Below, piece after piece: positions 1-11,235 of a stretch of DNA of 64,000 nt. The notes beneath the pieces were generated by a model, which searched no databases, had not been told where the DNA came from, and saw only the letters and a list, made by a program, of their open reading frames with translations. The DNA is taken from contig NC_089581.1 in assembly GCF_019320115.1 (NCBI RefSeq), forward strand, positions 66,172,033 to 66,236,032, written 5' to 3'. The position numbers were made by a program, and so were the translations under genes. Source of the stretch: Miscanthus floridulus (lineage: Eukaryota; Streptophyta; Magnoliopsida; Poales; Poaceae). Position 1 is the stretch's first letter. Each line of letters starts with the position of its first letter.

Positions 1-353
1 TGTGTCGGGTGAATTCAAGTGGAAAATTAACTTTCATCAATACATAGATTAGGGTGAATTAATTAAGGTATAGCCAAATAAGACCTAATTAAGTGATTTT
101 TCATGGTTTCGTGGCAGAAACGCTGTGGATCCGAGTTAAGAGCAATGTTCCATCACCTCTAGGAACAGTGAATGAGACCGAATTGCAGTTTTCAGAAGTC
201 AGAACAACGCGGCAGCGTGACTTTGCATACAATTAGGTAGGATTGCCAATTTGCCAGAAGGGCATGTCTCATCTTCGTTCGTGAAAGGAGAAAGTCTACT
301 GCTCAAACAGAGGGTAAGGGCGAGAAAACGCCAAAGAGACAGGGGCACAATTA
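1..353. other. No gene recognised; AT-rich flank
   Basis: Short open stretches on both strands have no recognisable motifs, start context or splice structure. This looks like ordinary intergenic DNA leading into a cluster of MITEs. Confidence 0.5.
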
Positions 354-528
354 GGGCCTCTTTGGCACGGCTTATGCCGACTTCGGCTTCATCTATTTTG
401 CGCAAATTAAGGCACTGTAGCGTGAAGCCGTTTTGTAAGCCGGGGTTAAAATGAACTAGAAGCTGGGAAAAGCCAGTCTTTGGCTTCACCGGTGGAGCCG
501 TTTTGAATGAGCCGTGCCAAAAAGGGCT
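354..528. mobile_element. Tourist/PIF-Harbinger-like MITE (175 bp)
   Basis: The left end reads GGGCCTCTTTGGCACGGCT. The right end, reverse-complemented, reads AGCCCTTTTTGGCACGGCT, so the terminal inverted repeats match at about 16 of 19 positions. Both ends are flanked by the trinucleotide TTA (351-353 and 529-531), the TSD type of PIF/Harbinger MITEs. There is no coding capacity. Superfamily assignment rests on TSD and size. Confidence 0.65.
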
Positions 529-570
529 TTAGAGCCCTCGTGACCTTTGTATAGAGCTTTTCTCATGCTT

Positions 571-708
571 GTATAGTCTAGCTTGTTCGGCTGAGCAAGT
601 TCGGCTTGTTTTTTTTTCCAGCCGGAGCAGTGTTTTTCTCTCACAAAATTTCAGCATGAACAGTGTTTCCAGCATGAACAGTGCTTTATTTCATCCCAGC
701 CGAACACT
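571..708. mobile_element. MITE-like element with GTTCGGCTG ends
   Basis: A GTTCGGCTG near the left end is matched by CAGCCGAAC near the right end. The inside carries the phrase TCTCTCACAAAATTTCAGC followed by repeated ATGAACAGTG. The same internal phrase recurs inverted inside intron 2 of the kinase gene (about 38380-38515), so this is a dispersed family. Exact ends and TSD were not resolved. Confidence 0.5.
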
Positions 709-737
709 CCAGAAACTGATAGAGTTTTTCCGAAATA

Positions 738-870
738 CTCCCTCAGTCCATAGTTCGAGAAGTAAAATAATTTAAACTTTGACTAAAATTATATAATAAA
801 AGTACTAATACTTGTGAAACAAAATAAGTATTATTGGATTAGTTAGAGAATGTATTTTCATTATATAGCT
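738..870. mobile_element. Stowaway-like MITE remnant
   Basis: It begins with ACTCCCTCAGTCC, the usual end of grass Stowaway (Tc1/mariner) MITEs, followed by AT-rich sequence. A clear matching right end is missing, so this is either a truncated copy or a chance resemblance. Confidence 0.3.
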
Positions 871-1104
871 GCAGCCTCCGTGCATGCATCAAGGAGACAG
901 GCTACCAGAAACACGTAGTAGGGCTAGAACAGGTGTATCCTTTTATATTTTTCCTTCTTTACTGGCAGAAAATTAAGAATCTGGCTGCAAAGGAAAAGAA
1001 GAGAAAAGTCTGTAACCAATAATACTACAATCCACTGTCGATGCCTGCTCTGCAAGTTTCCTCGATAAACAAGTGGCCCGGCCCGATACACATTCACACG
1101 CTAG
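871..1104. other. No gene recognised
   Basis: Unremarkable intergenic sequence between the MITE cluster and a local duplication. No ORF, RNA gene or repeat end could be supported. Confidence 0.4.
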
Positions 1105-1440
1105 CAAACCCTCACATGTCAGTGTCTTAGTTTATGAGAAAAATCAAAGAGAAAACTTTTTAAAGCATGCTGTGGGTGTTTGGCATAACCCGACAAACCT
1201 TACCCACCAGTAGATGCCTATATGGCTGTCGAGTGGCGATCTTCTTGAGTATCCTATCCTAACCAGAATTTTAAACCCTCACATGTCAGCGTCCTAAGTT
1301 TATGAGAAAAATCAAAGAATTTTTAAAGCACGCTGTGGATGTTGCCATAACCCGACAATCCTTACCCAGCAGTAGATGACCGTCGAATGGCATTTAAAAA
1401 TCTTCTTGAGTATCCTGCCACAGAATTTTAAACTGAAATA
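1105..1440. repeat. Two-copy tandem duplication, about 168 bp unit
   Basis: The phrase AACCCTCACATGTCAG occurs near 1105 and again near 1273. Each copy is followed by the same order of words (TTTATGAGAAAAATCAAAGA, then CATAACCCGACAA, then CAGTAGATG, then ATCTTCTTGAGTATCCT). The copies differ by substitutions and small indels, so the duplication is not recent. Function unknown. Confidence 0.75.
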
Positions 1441-1649
1441 CTGCATCTCCACAAAACGTTCTTATACCTTGACTGCTCACATGTTAATATGCACTAATCT
1501 GCCACATCACTGGGTGCCGGAGCTCAGGGTTTGCTTCGTTAGCCCCACGCGACTCAGACTCGGAGCGCCGCGGCCGCCGCATCTCTCCGCCTCCATCATC
1601 GCTGGTCCCCCACTACTACAGAATGGACTTGTTGTCCTGGGCGGTAACG

Positions 1650-1825
1650 ACCTTTAGTCCCGGTTACCGCGCCGGGACAACGATCCCGGGACTGAAGGTG
1701 GACCTAAAGAGGGACCTTTAGTCCCGGTTGGTGTTACCAACCGGGATTAAAGGCCCTCCAGCCGAGCAAACCTGGCGCACCCTTTAGTCCCGGTTGGTAA
1801 CCCCAACCGGTACTAAAGGTTCTTT
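1650..1825. repeat. CACTA left subterminal repeats
   Basis: Several copies of TTTAGTCCCGGTT paired with inverted AACCGGGA(C/T)TAAAGG form back-to-back hairpins. In En/Spm-type elements such repeats bind the element-encoded TNPA/TNP1 protein. Here they sit about 40 bp inside the left terminus, as expected. Confidence 0.8.
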
Positions 1826-2082
1826 TTTTTCTTTTTTTTGTTTAATTTGTTTTCAGTTCAGTTACACATATTTGTTTAATATATAATATGTTTTTATGTA
1901 CGTATTTTACGCTGCTAATATAAATACACGCATGCATATAATTACATCTAATTCTCATCTCGAGCATTATTATATTCGAATAAAGTATGAAACTATATAT
2001 ATTATAGATATATATGTATATATACAACACTTTCATAATCTTGTTCTCGAAAATAACGATATCAATAAACATTTAATTTATA

Positions 2083-2244
2083 TCATTGGTTCCTTAGATC
2101 AAAGTAGAACTCGCCGTTGGGATTTAGCACTTTTTCTAGAAGATATCCTGTTATTGACTCTTGAACTGCTTTCAGATGGTCTTTTTGCATGACCCTTCGT
2201 TTCAACCATTCAGTCTTACATTTGAAATAAAAGGAAAAGTATTA

Positions 2245-2278
<34 letters not shown>

Positions 2279-5200
2279 TCATTTAAAAATAAATAAAAAA
2301 TTGATATATACGTACTCTGAGGACATCTTCAGGAGTTCTTCTTATGTATGCAGTGATAAATTCACAAACGTAGTATCCACACAAGTTATTACCTGGTTTC
2401 TGCCGCAAACACCACTGTACGAGAAGAAGATTATTCTCATCATCTCACACGTAAATTGAAGTACGATATAGTAATTAAACACGTGAGGAAGTATATATAG
2501 TACTACTTACTGGCATTTCAATTACATTAAGTGGTGCCTTGCAATCCTTGCGGTGTTGCCGAATAAACTCTTTCCAAACCCTGTACGATCATTAATAAAT
2601 TATGGCAAAGTCTATTCAATAATAGTTGTGCGCGAGAGATCGAAATTACCCCTGAATAATGTCTATCATATCTTGGTATTGTGCTCGCTCTTTTCTCAAT
2701 GAGTCCAAGATTACTAACTAACTTGAGTTTAACTCAATGACAATGAGTATCCAGTGAAACCTGCATTGGTTTATACACACACGTATATGCATATAAGTTG
2801 TATTGATATTACATAAAATGTGTAGACTACATTATTATTAACACTTACTCAAAGTTGTACGGGAAAAGTATTGTTGTCTTGTCGTGCTGCTTCACAAAGA
2901 ACTTCATGATATTCGTCTGTGCTTTAGATACCCAGTGGTCCTTGACAATAATATCGGTTTTGAATACGATATAAGGATCAATGAAGCCAACACTGGTGTC
3001 TTATATTCTTAGGAGCTCTGACATCTGGAATCTGTATATAAATATAAGTTACATGTGAGGATAATTATATACACGTACGCATGGAAGTGAGTTTATTAAA
3101 TAAAAGTAAGAATCACTTACAAACAAAAGGAGCTAATGATTGATTTGTCCAGAGCGTCCAAGTGGAATAGTTGATGCAATTCTTCAAAACTAATATGTAA
3201 GATATCATCTCCACGGAAGTAATAATGGTCTCTAAATCTGACAAAGATCCACTGCTCACCCCTGCCACACGCCTGCATGTACCACTTGTTGAGCAAGTAC
3301 ATTTGCGTACCCAATTCATTCAGAGCCGCAGGGTTGTATAGACTTTTGCCAAATTTATAAGTCTTCCAGGTATCAACTTCCAGGTTCTGGATTGGAGCTT
3401 TGCCCGTCACTTGATCCAAGGTTAAACCAGTTTGTTCAAAAAAATCATTAAGGCCTTGAACCGACACTTCTCCAGAATTGTCTGGTCGATAGACTTCTAT
3501 GTTGGAACCATATTGATTAGCAACAACAAGATTTTGTATTGGTTGCTTATGTTGTTCGAGCTGTGGGACATCCTTCCCTGATGCTCTTTTCCTTTTCTTA
3601 TGTGCATCATGTGACTTCACGAGGGAGCAGTCATAGTCTGATAGTGGCGGTGGCTTACGAACTTCAAGCATCTTTTTCTTGTGAGCTTCGACCTTCTGCC
3701 TCAGCTGATCTCGTGGTATGTAAAAGTACGACTTCTCCTTAAGCTTCGCTTGTCTCTGCTTTTGGATATCTATAAAAAATCTTTCACTTTTTTGCCTTCT
3801 TCAGCTGCTATTTGCTCATCAGTCTTTTCAGGAAGTATTTCTTGAGAAATAACTCTTTTTTTTGGGTCTTCTTTGTCGCCGGGACCTTAGACATCTTTGT
3901 AGTGCGTCGCTGTGGAGGTGGTGGGGGCGGTGTTGGAGACCGGCGTGGAGGCGATGAGGCTGGTGTTGGAGTCCGGCGTGGAGGCGTTGGAGATCGTTGT
4001 GGAGGCGGTGGGGCCGGTGTAGGAGTTGGAGATCGTTGTGGAGGCGATGGGGCCGGTGTAGGAGTTGGAGATCACCGTGGGGATGAAGTCGTCTCGCCCC
4101 CCGCGACACTGTGATGAGATGGGGAATGAATGATTGGGCTAGGCTGGGGGGAGACCCTGCTACAAAAACAAGTTGTGGTCAATTATTTTTGAAGCCAATA
4201 TAAAATTAATGGAAAAATAATATTTCATTCACTATCATTCGTACCTAGGGTGAGGTAGGGGAAGCGGTGGCGCCCCAGGAATGATGATGAAGCGTTTGCG
4301 CCATTGAATAAATGTCTTCTCTGCTTCTCCTAGTGTCTTCTCCCCATCACCGCCTTGAATGTCAAGAGGAACATTGCTGTAACCTTTGAGCACTCTATCG
4401 ACCGAGACGCTAGCATATCCAGGTTGAATAACTGACCCATGGATTCTTGGTGTCTTCGTTCGGTCTATTGGAGATACAACCCCGATAGCCACCATGATTG
4501 ATGCATTGTTACCATCTGGAATATGCAGCTCACATGTTGTTAGAGGCTCGGTAATGTCATCAACAGGGAAGCGCAACCCAGCATCACCTTGAATAACTGG
4601 CAGCTCCGTGGAAGCACAACTGCTTTTCATCTGACCAACAGGGCTAATGGTGACTCCCGGCGTCGATTGCATTTGACTCATTGCTAGCTGCACTTGCCTC
4701 TTGATCTCCTCCTGCATTCTTGCCTCAAGAGATTTTTCTCGTTCACATGATTCAAACAATGCTTGTCGTGACTCATTAACAAATTGCTCCAATACACGGA
4801 TTCGGTCTGCCTCCTCATCCTTCTTTCTCTGGCGGCTTCTATAGGTATCCCTGTCTGCTGGGAATGCTTGTAGCCACGGAACCGCCCCATAGCCTCTTGT
4901 TCGACCACCGTGTTCGGGATTCTCTAGGGCATATGTTAATTCATCCTTTTCTCTGTTGGGCTTGAAAACACCACTATCAGCTTCTTCCCTAGCACGAGCT
5001 AGTCTCTGTGTTGCTCTCTCAATTTTTTGGCCGAAAATTAGCTTGCCAGTGTCTGGGTCTAGGCTTCCCCCATGAGCGTAGAACCAATTCTTCGCGCGTT
5101 GAGGCAAGTTCTCTATTGTTTCAGGTATGATTCCCTTGGTAATAATCTCTGCTTCTAGGTTCTGCCACTTGGGAATAGCACTCCTATAACCACCTGATCT

Positions 5201-5988
5201 CATGCGATGATGGTATTGCTTCTGTCGGGCATTCTGCTGATTCCTCATCACACGTTCCTCACTCTCTTGAGATGTCTTGTATTGTACGAAGTCATCCCAA
5301 TGGGACTCCAACTTGACAAACGCCTTAGCATTGAAATTCGGCGTTTCATTCTTCAAGATAAACTTTTTATACAATGTCTTCTTCCAACTCTGGAACAATG
5401 TTGCCATCTTCTTCATTGTCCAATCCCTCACTAGCTCCTTCAAAGCATCATCTGCTTGTAATGTGAAATGCTGAGTGATATCTCTCCAAGCTAGGTTCTT
5501 GTCACGATCAGATACAAAACTAACATTAGGAGCGGATATCTTCTGCTTCCATTCACGAGCACTAACTAGGATCTTATCCCTTACAATGAACCCACATTGA
5601 TTGACATATGTCTGAGCATGTGGTCCTAATGGTTTGCCGGTGTCGGTGTCGAATTCTGATATTATGAAACGGCCCTCTAATGGCTTTTTGGCCCTTGGAC
5701 TTTCCTACTCTTGCCGGTGGTTGATGTAGATCCAGAGACCGGCTACATGAGTAGAAACACAACGATTAACAACAAATATATGTACGCATGCATCTATAAG
5801 AGATGATAGATAATCGAATATACCTCGCCAGTATTTTCTTGCGCGACAATTTGTTGATCTTCAACCACCGGCATATTCAGGATATCATCATAATCAGCAA
5901 AGTACTGACTCGTGTCATCCACATTGGTGCCGGCATTGATAATATTCACCATTATGTCATCATTCAAGTTATCATCCGGAGCAGCCAT
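2083..5988 (-). CDS. En/Spm TNP1-like transposon protein with C-terminal Ulp1-type protease domain (spliced, degraded)
   Basis: Multi-exon gene read from an ATG at 5988 to a stop at 2083-2085; exon limits are my estimates. Exon 1 (to about 5830) is acidic. The second large exon (about 5720-4245) has the plant Ptta/En/Spm domain (PF03004-like): GPHAQTYVNQCGF, a Lys/Trp-rich stretch (WKKTLYKKF), WFYAHGG, then a charged coiled coil. The next exon (about 4159-3800) is Pro-rich and repetitive. A conserved segment follows (about 3671-3117) and then short exons with Ulp1/C48 signatures: FPYNF, HWILIVIE (His) and LCGYYVC (catalytic Cys, about 2370), ending in EWLKRRV. Proteins of this class bind subterminal repeats; the Ulp1 domain may be a captured deSUMOylating protease. 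At least one in-frame stop (about 4082, CGA to TGA type) and stops around 2720 and 3010 suggest decay. A TATA box lies at 6981-6990. Confidence 0.75.
2243..2278. repeat. (TA)n microsatellite
   Basis: An uninterrupted run of alternating AT lies in an intron of the TNP1-like gene. Such runs vary quickly in length and are of use mainly as a marker. Confidence 0.85.
3890..4085 (-). repeat. Coding minisatellite (Pro-rich linker of TNP1-like protein)
   Basis: A roughly 36-42 bp motif (GGAGTTGGAGATC...GGAGGCGATGGGGCCGG, + strand) repeats about five times. Read on - it encodes a tandem PTPAPSPPQRSPT-like linker between the PF03004-like part and the C-terminal part. The repeat number is likely polymorphic between element copies. 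Confidence 0.75.
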
Positions 5989-5999
5989 TTGTATCTTCA

Positions 6000-6720
6000 A
6001 GATAACACATAGATATATAGAATTACTATGGCACATAACATAAGTACATGTGATAACACATATAGAATTACTAAATCCAATTAAATATAATAACACATAA
6101 TATTTCATAAGGATAAACAATAATAAGGTATAGGCTTTGGAATCGAATAAAAAACACTTTTGATCCAAAAAACATGGAAATAAGTACATGTATATATACA
6201 TATAGAATGATACAATTTTCTCTCTCTCTCAACACATAGAATAAGTGCATATGTATATATCTCTAGATATGCATGTGATAACACATAGAATGTCTCTCTA
6301 GATACAATTTTCTCTCTCTCTCAACACATGGAAATAATTAAGTACATGTATATATACACATAGAAATAATTAAGTACATATATATATGTATACATATAGA
6401 ATCTCTAGATAGAATTAATTACTAAATCTAATTAAACCTAACATATATACATAGATAGAATTTTACTAAATCAAAATTAAATCTAACACATATAGAGAGA
6501 GAGATAGAATAATAATTACTAAATATATCAAAAACTATAATAAAAACTATCTAAAAAACTATCTAAATAAAGTAATAATTAAATTTTAATAAATTTAAAT
6601 CTAATTAACATATATCAAAAACTATCTAAAAACTAAGAATAAACTACTAATTAAATTTTAATACATTTAAATCTAACATATATATCAAACACTACCTAAA
6701 AACTATCTAAAAACTATCTA
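6000..6720. other. AT-rich 5' leader/intron region of the TNP1-like gene
   Basis: Very AT-rich stretch with repeated words such as AACTATCTAAA, ACACATAGA and TCTCTCTCTCAACACAT, and no coding signal. It lies between the first coding exon and the GC-rich promoter-proximal segment, so it is probably an intron of the TNP1-like gene. Confidence 0.45.
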
Positions 6721-6724
6721 AATA

Positions 6725-6995
6725 AAACAGGCTATGGATGCATGCATGGCCATGCATGCATGGCGGCTGGGCGTGGCCACGGGGCTGAGTAGAGCCGCGC
6801 GAGGACGACGTACGGCGGAGAATCGATGGCCACCGGGCGGGGCTCGACGACGATGGCGGCGCGGGCGCGGCAGAGACGACGATTGAGGCCGGGCAGGGGT
6901 AGACGATGACGGCGGCGCGCGCGGGTGCTGCAGAGACGACGAGATTGATTCTAGATCGAAAAGTAGAAGATGAACCGGTCGATATATATAGGCCG
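6725..6995 (-). promoter_or_regulatory. Promoter and 5'-UTR of the TNP1-like gene
   Basis: On the - strand a TATA box (TATATATA, 6981-6990) is followed by a GC-rich, pyrimidine-rich leader of about 230 bp. The subterminal-repeat block at 7000-7240 lies immediately upstream. This is the arrangement of an En/Spm terminus, where the TNPA-binding repeats overlap the promoter. Confidence 0.6.
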
Positions 6996-6997
6996 GG

Positions 6998-7245
6998 ACC
7001 CTTTAGTCCCGGCTGGTAACACCAACCGGGACTAAAGATCCTTTAGTCCCGGCTGGTAAGCCGAACCGGGACTAAAGGTCCAACCCTTTAGTTCCGGCTC
7101 GGCTTACCAGCCAGGACTAAAGGATCTTTAGTCCCGGTTGGTGTGGTGTTACCAGCCGGGACTAAAGGAATTTTTGGGCGGGCAACTCCGCCCACCCTTT
7201 AGTCCTAGTTCCTGGCTTGGGCCGGGATTGAAGGCCTAAAATTTT
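6998..7245. repeat. Internal block of CACTA subterminal repeats
   Basis: Five or so copies of CCTTTAGTCCCGGCTGGTAA and its inverse (ACCAACCGGGACTAAAGG) lie in the middle of the element rather than at an end. They resemble those at 1650-1825 and 11605-11860 and sit just upstream of the TNP1-like promoter. I infer that this marks a former right terminus. Confidence 0.75.
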
Positions 7246-7255
7246 TGCAGCCCGC

Positions 7256-10196
7256 CAAAGTGTTGTTTTTTCATTAAGGATTGTAGATCTTGATGAGCTG
7301 CTCAAATGAGACACTAAATGACCTCAGATGAAAAATCTCTGAATACCAAGTTTGATCATCTCAGCAAGATCTACAATTGTTACATAGCTCATTTTTCCAT
7401 TTGAAAAAGTTTTATCAAACACTAGTCATAAATCCTTGATTCTCATATAGACTTTCTAAAACTATGTCACACACTTGTGAAATTTGAACTACATTTTATT
7501 CAAACTTTCTCAAATGAAAAAATGGCCTATATAAGGATTGTATATCTTGATGAGCTGAACAAGCTTGGTATTCAAAACTTTTCAATTGGAGATAATCTAG
7601 GGTTCCGAAAACTAGTTTGTAGGTGTCGAAATTCAAAAATCATAAATTTGAACCATCCAAACTATCTCAAATGGAAAGTTGACCAAAACAACAATTGTAG
7701 ATCTTGATGATTTTAACAAACTTGGTACTCAAAACTTTTCAATTTGAAGTAATTTAGAGTTCAGAATACTAGAGTCAAAGTGTTGTTTTTTCATTTGACC
7801 AAATTTGACTTGGTCAAACTTGCTCAAATGAGACACTAAATGACCTCAGATGAAAAATCTCTGAATACCAAGTTTGATCATCTCAGCAAGATCTACAATT
7901 GTTACATAGCTCATTTTTCCATTTAAGAAAGTTTATCAAACACTAGTCACAAATCCTTGATTCTCATATAGACTTTCTAAAACTATGTCACACACTTATG
8001 AAATTTGAACTACATTTTGTTCAAACTTTCTCAAATGAAAAAATGGCCTATATAAGGATTGTATATCTTGATGAGCTGAACAAACTTGGTATTCAAAACT
8101 TTTCAATTGGAGATAATCTAGGGTTCCGAAAACTAGTTTGTAGGCGTCGAAATTTAAAAATCACAAATTTGAACCATCCAAACTATCTCAAATGGAAAGT
8201 TGACCAAAACAACAATTGTAGATCTTGATGATTTTAACAAACTTGGTACTCAAAACTTTTCAATTTGAAGTCATTTAGAGTTCATAATACTAGAGTCAAA
8301 GTGTTGTTTTTTCATTTGACCAAATTTGACTTGGTCAAACTTGCTCAAATGAGACACTAAATGACCTCAGATGAAAAATCTCTGAATACCAAGTTTGATC
8401 ATCTCAGCAAGATCTACAATTGTTACATAGCTCATTTTTCCATTTGAGAAAGTTTATTAAATACTAGTCATAAATCCTTGATTCTCATATAAACTTTTCT
8501 AAAACTATGTCACACACTTGTGAAATTTGAACTACATTTTGTTTAAACTTTCTCAAATAAAAAAATGGCCTATATAAGGATTGTATATCTTGATGAGCTA
8601 AAAAACTTGGTATTCAAAACTTTTCAATTGGAGACAATCTAGGGTTCCAAAAACTAGTTTGTAGGCGTCGAAATTCAAAAATCACAAATTTGAACCGTCC
8701 AAACTATCTCAAATGGAAAGTTGACCAAAACAACAATTGTAGATCTTGATGATTTTAACAAACTTAGTACTCAAAACTTTTCAACTTGAAGTCATTTAGA
8801 GTTCAGAATACTAGAGTCAAAGTGTTATTTTTTCATTTGACCAAATTTGACTTGGTCAAACTTGCTCAAATGAGACACTAAATGACCTCAGATGAAAAAT
8901 CTCTGAATACCAAGTTTGATCATCTCAGCAAGATCTACAATTGTTACATAGCTCATTTTTTCATTTGAGAAAGTTTATCAAACACTAGTCACAAATCCTT
9001 GATTCTCATATAGACTTTCTAAAACTATGTCACACACTTATGAAATTTGAACTACATTTTGTTCAAACTTTCTCAAATGAAAAAATGGCCTATATAAGGA
9101 TTGTATATCTTGATGAGCTGAACAAACTTGGTATTCAAAACTTTTCAATTGGAGACAATCTAGGGTTCCGAAAACTAGTTTGTAGGCGTCGAAATTTAAA
9201 AATCACAAATTTGAACCATCCAAACTATCTCAAATGGAAAGTTGACCAAAACAACAATTGTAGATCTTGATGATTTTAACAAACTTGGTACTCAAAACTT
9301 TTCAATTTGAAGTCATTTAGAGTTCATAATACTAGAGTCAAAGTGTTGTTTTTTCATTTGACCAAATTTGACTTGGTCAAACTTGCTCAAATGAGACACT
9401 AAATGACCTCAGATGAAAAATCTCTGAATACCAAGTTTGATCATCTCAGCAAGATCTACAATTGTTACATAGCTCATTTTTCCATTTGAGAAAGTTTATT
9501 AAATACTAGTCATAAATCCTTGATTCTCATATAGACTTTTCTAAAACTATGTCACACACTTGTGAAATTTGAACTACATTTTGTTTAAACTTTCTCAAAT
9601 AAAAAAATGGGCTATATAAGGATTGTATATCTTGATGAGCTAAAAAATTTGGTATTCAAAACTTTTCAATTGGAGACAATCTAGGGTTCCGAAAACTAGT
9701 TTGTAGGCGTCGAAATTCAAAAATCATAAATTTGAACCGTCCAAACTATTTCAAATGGAAAGTTGACCAAAACAACAATTGTAGATCTTGATGATTTTAA
9801 CAAACTTGGTACTCAAAACTTTTCAATTTGAAGTCATTTAGAGTTCAGAATACTAGAGTCAAAGTGTTGTTTTTTCATTTGACCAAATTTGACTTGGTCA
9901 AACTTGCTCAAATGAGACACTAAATGACCTCAGATGAAAAATCTCTGAATACCAAGTTTGATCATCTCAGCAAGATCTACAATTGTTACATAGCTCATTT
10001 TTCCATTTGAGAAAGTTTATCAAACACTAGTCACAAATCCTTGATTCTCATATAGACTTTTCTAAAACTATGTCACACACTTGTGAAATTTGAACTACAT
10101 TTTGTTCAAACTTTCTCAAATGAAAAAATAGCCTATATAAGGATTATATATCTTGATGAGATGAACAAACTTGGTATTCAAAACTTTTCAATTGGA
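7256..10196. repeat. Satellite-like tandem array, six units of about 521 bp
   Basis: The word CAAAGTGTT(G/A)TTTTTTC begins units at 7256, 7776, 8297, 8818, 9339 and 9860, a spacing of 520-521 bp. Units share AAATGACCTCAGATGAAAAA, AGCAAGATCTACAATTG and GGCCTATATAAGGATTGTA. Units starting 7776 and 8818 are one type and units starting 8297 and 9339 resemble each other, so a 1042-bp dimer was itself duplicated. The last unit is cut off by the GRF ORF segment. A 76-codon open stretch recurs in three units but looks incidental. Confidence 0.9.
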
Positions 10197-10354
10197 CACT
10201 TGTAGAAAACACGACCCTTGTTGGGTCCCTGTCTCTTGACTCGGTACTCCATCACAATCTTTTGCTTACACTTGCCGCAGATAATGAGAGGGAGTTCTGG
10301 CCTCAGTCGTTTCGCAACCGAACGAGAGGCCGAGGATCTGGTACCAATTGCCAT
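10178..10354 (-). CDS. GRF-type zinc-finger ORF inside the CACTA element (58 aa)
   Basis: An ATG at 10354 opens a 58-codon frame ending with TGA at 10178-10180. The middle holds CGKCKQKIVMEYRV, then GRVFYKCP, the Cys spacing and GRF-like core of the plant GRF zinc finger (PF06839). This module occurs in short plant proteins and in topoisomerase/APE2 proteins, where it binds single-stranded nucleic acid. The last four codons lie in tandem-repeat sequence, so the reading frame was truncated by the junction and probably continued further in its ancestor. It may be a captured host exon or part of a second element-encoded gene whose promoter would be near 11590. Confidence 0.55.
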   Translation of the reverse strand: MAIGTRSSASRSVAKRLRPELPLIICGKCKQKIVMEYRVKRQGPNKGRVFYKCPIEKF

Positions 10355-10440
10355 CTACTTTCTATACTTATTTTTGTAAACTAGTGTAAATTTCATATTT
10401 TCTAAAATGATATATTTAACCTAAACTAGTACGGATTTCA

Positions 10441-10752
10441 CATGTTTCAATAAATAACCATCCGTACTAGTTGACCTTGCTTACGTGATCATCTCGCGAG
10501 CATTTCTCCACCAGACGGCACCGTACTTGGCCAAGGAAGAGCTCCGATTCTACGAGAAAGGGAACACGGTCTTCCACGACCGTTGCCGCTCTCCCTCGTA
10601 GAATCAAAGCTCCTCCTTGACGTCCGTTACCGCTCGGCAGAGAACATGCTCGCCGACCTGAACACGGTCCGCAAGTTCAACTAGTACGGATTTTCTACAA
10701 TTTTCTAACTATTTTCTAAGTTTTTCATTTCATGGAAAATTTAATTCTAAAA
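10441..10752. repeat. Duplicated hairpin segment, copy 1
   Basis: About 310 bp beginning CATGTTTCAATAAATAACC and ending TTTCATTTCATGGAAAA, repeated at 10923-11235 with few changes. It contains an imperfect inverted repeat: GAGCTCCGATTCTACGAG is followed about 40 bp later by CTCGTAGAATCAAAGCTC. A CTAGTACGGAT word is found at both flanks of the hairpin part. Confidence 0.8.
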
Positions 10753-10922
10753 AATAAAAGGCATGATTTCTAAGTATTTCATTTCATGGAAAAAATAATT
10801 CTAAGTGACCTGCTCGATATCGGCGAGCTCGCGGGCGTTTAGGTTGCCGAGGATAGTAACATTTGTAGATGACATTTGTAGGTCTGAAGTTATCAAATAT
10901 CCATCAAATTATAGCTCAAAAA

Positions 10923-11235
10923 CATGTTTCAATAAATAACCATCCGTACTAGTTGACCTTGCTTACGTGATCATCTCGGCGAGCATTTCTCCACCGGACG
11001 GCACCGTACTTGGCCAAGGAAGAGCTCCGATTCTACGAGAAAGGGAACACGGTCTTCCACGACCGTTGCCGCTCTCCCTCGTAGAATCAAAGCTCCTCCT
11101 TGACGTCCGTTACCGCTCGGCAGAGAACATGCTTGCCGAGCTGAACACGGTCCGCAAGTTCAACTAGTACGGATTTTCTATAATTTTCTAACAATTTTCT
11201 AAGTTTTTCATTTCATGGAAAAATTAATTCTAAGA
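10923..11235. repeat. Duplicated hairpin segment, copy 2
   Basis: Second copy of the segment at 10441-10752, offset by 482 bp, with the same inverted repeat and the same downstream word AGAACATGCT. The two copies differ by scattered substitutions, mostly transitions. The intervening 170 bp is not duplicated. Confidence 0.8.

Noticed and set aside
6998..7245. MIRNA-like hairpins in the TTTAGTCCCGG repeats
   Set aside because: These are the standard back-to-back subterminal repeats of CACTA elements. Hairpin potential alone does not make a microRNA gene.
7477..9270. Repeated 76-aa open reading frame in the 521-bp units (7477, 7998, 9040)
   Set aside because: It recurs because the DNA unit is repeated, is broken in other units, has no recognisable domain and no start context. 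Treated as incidental.
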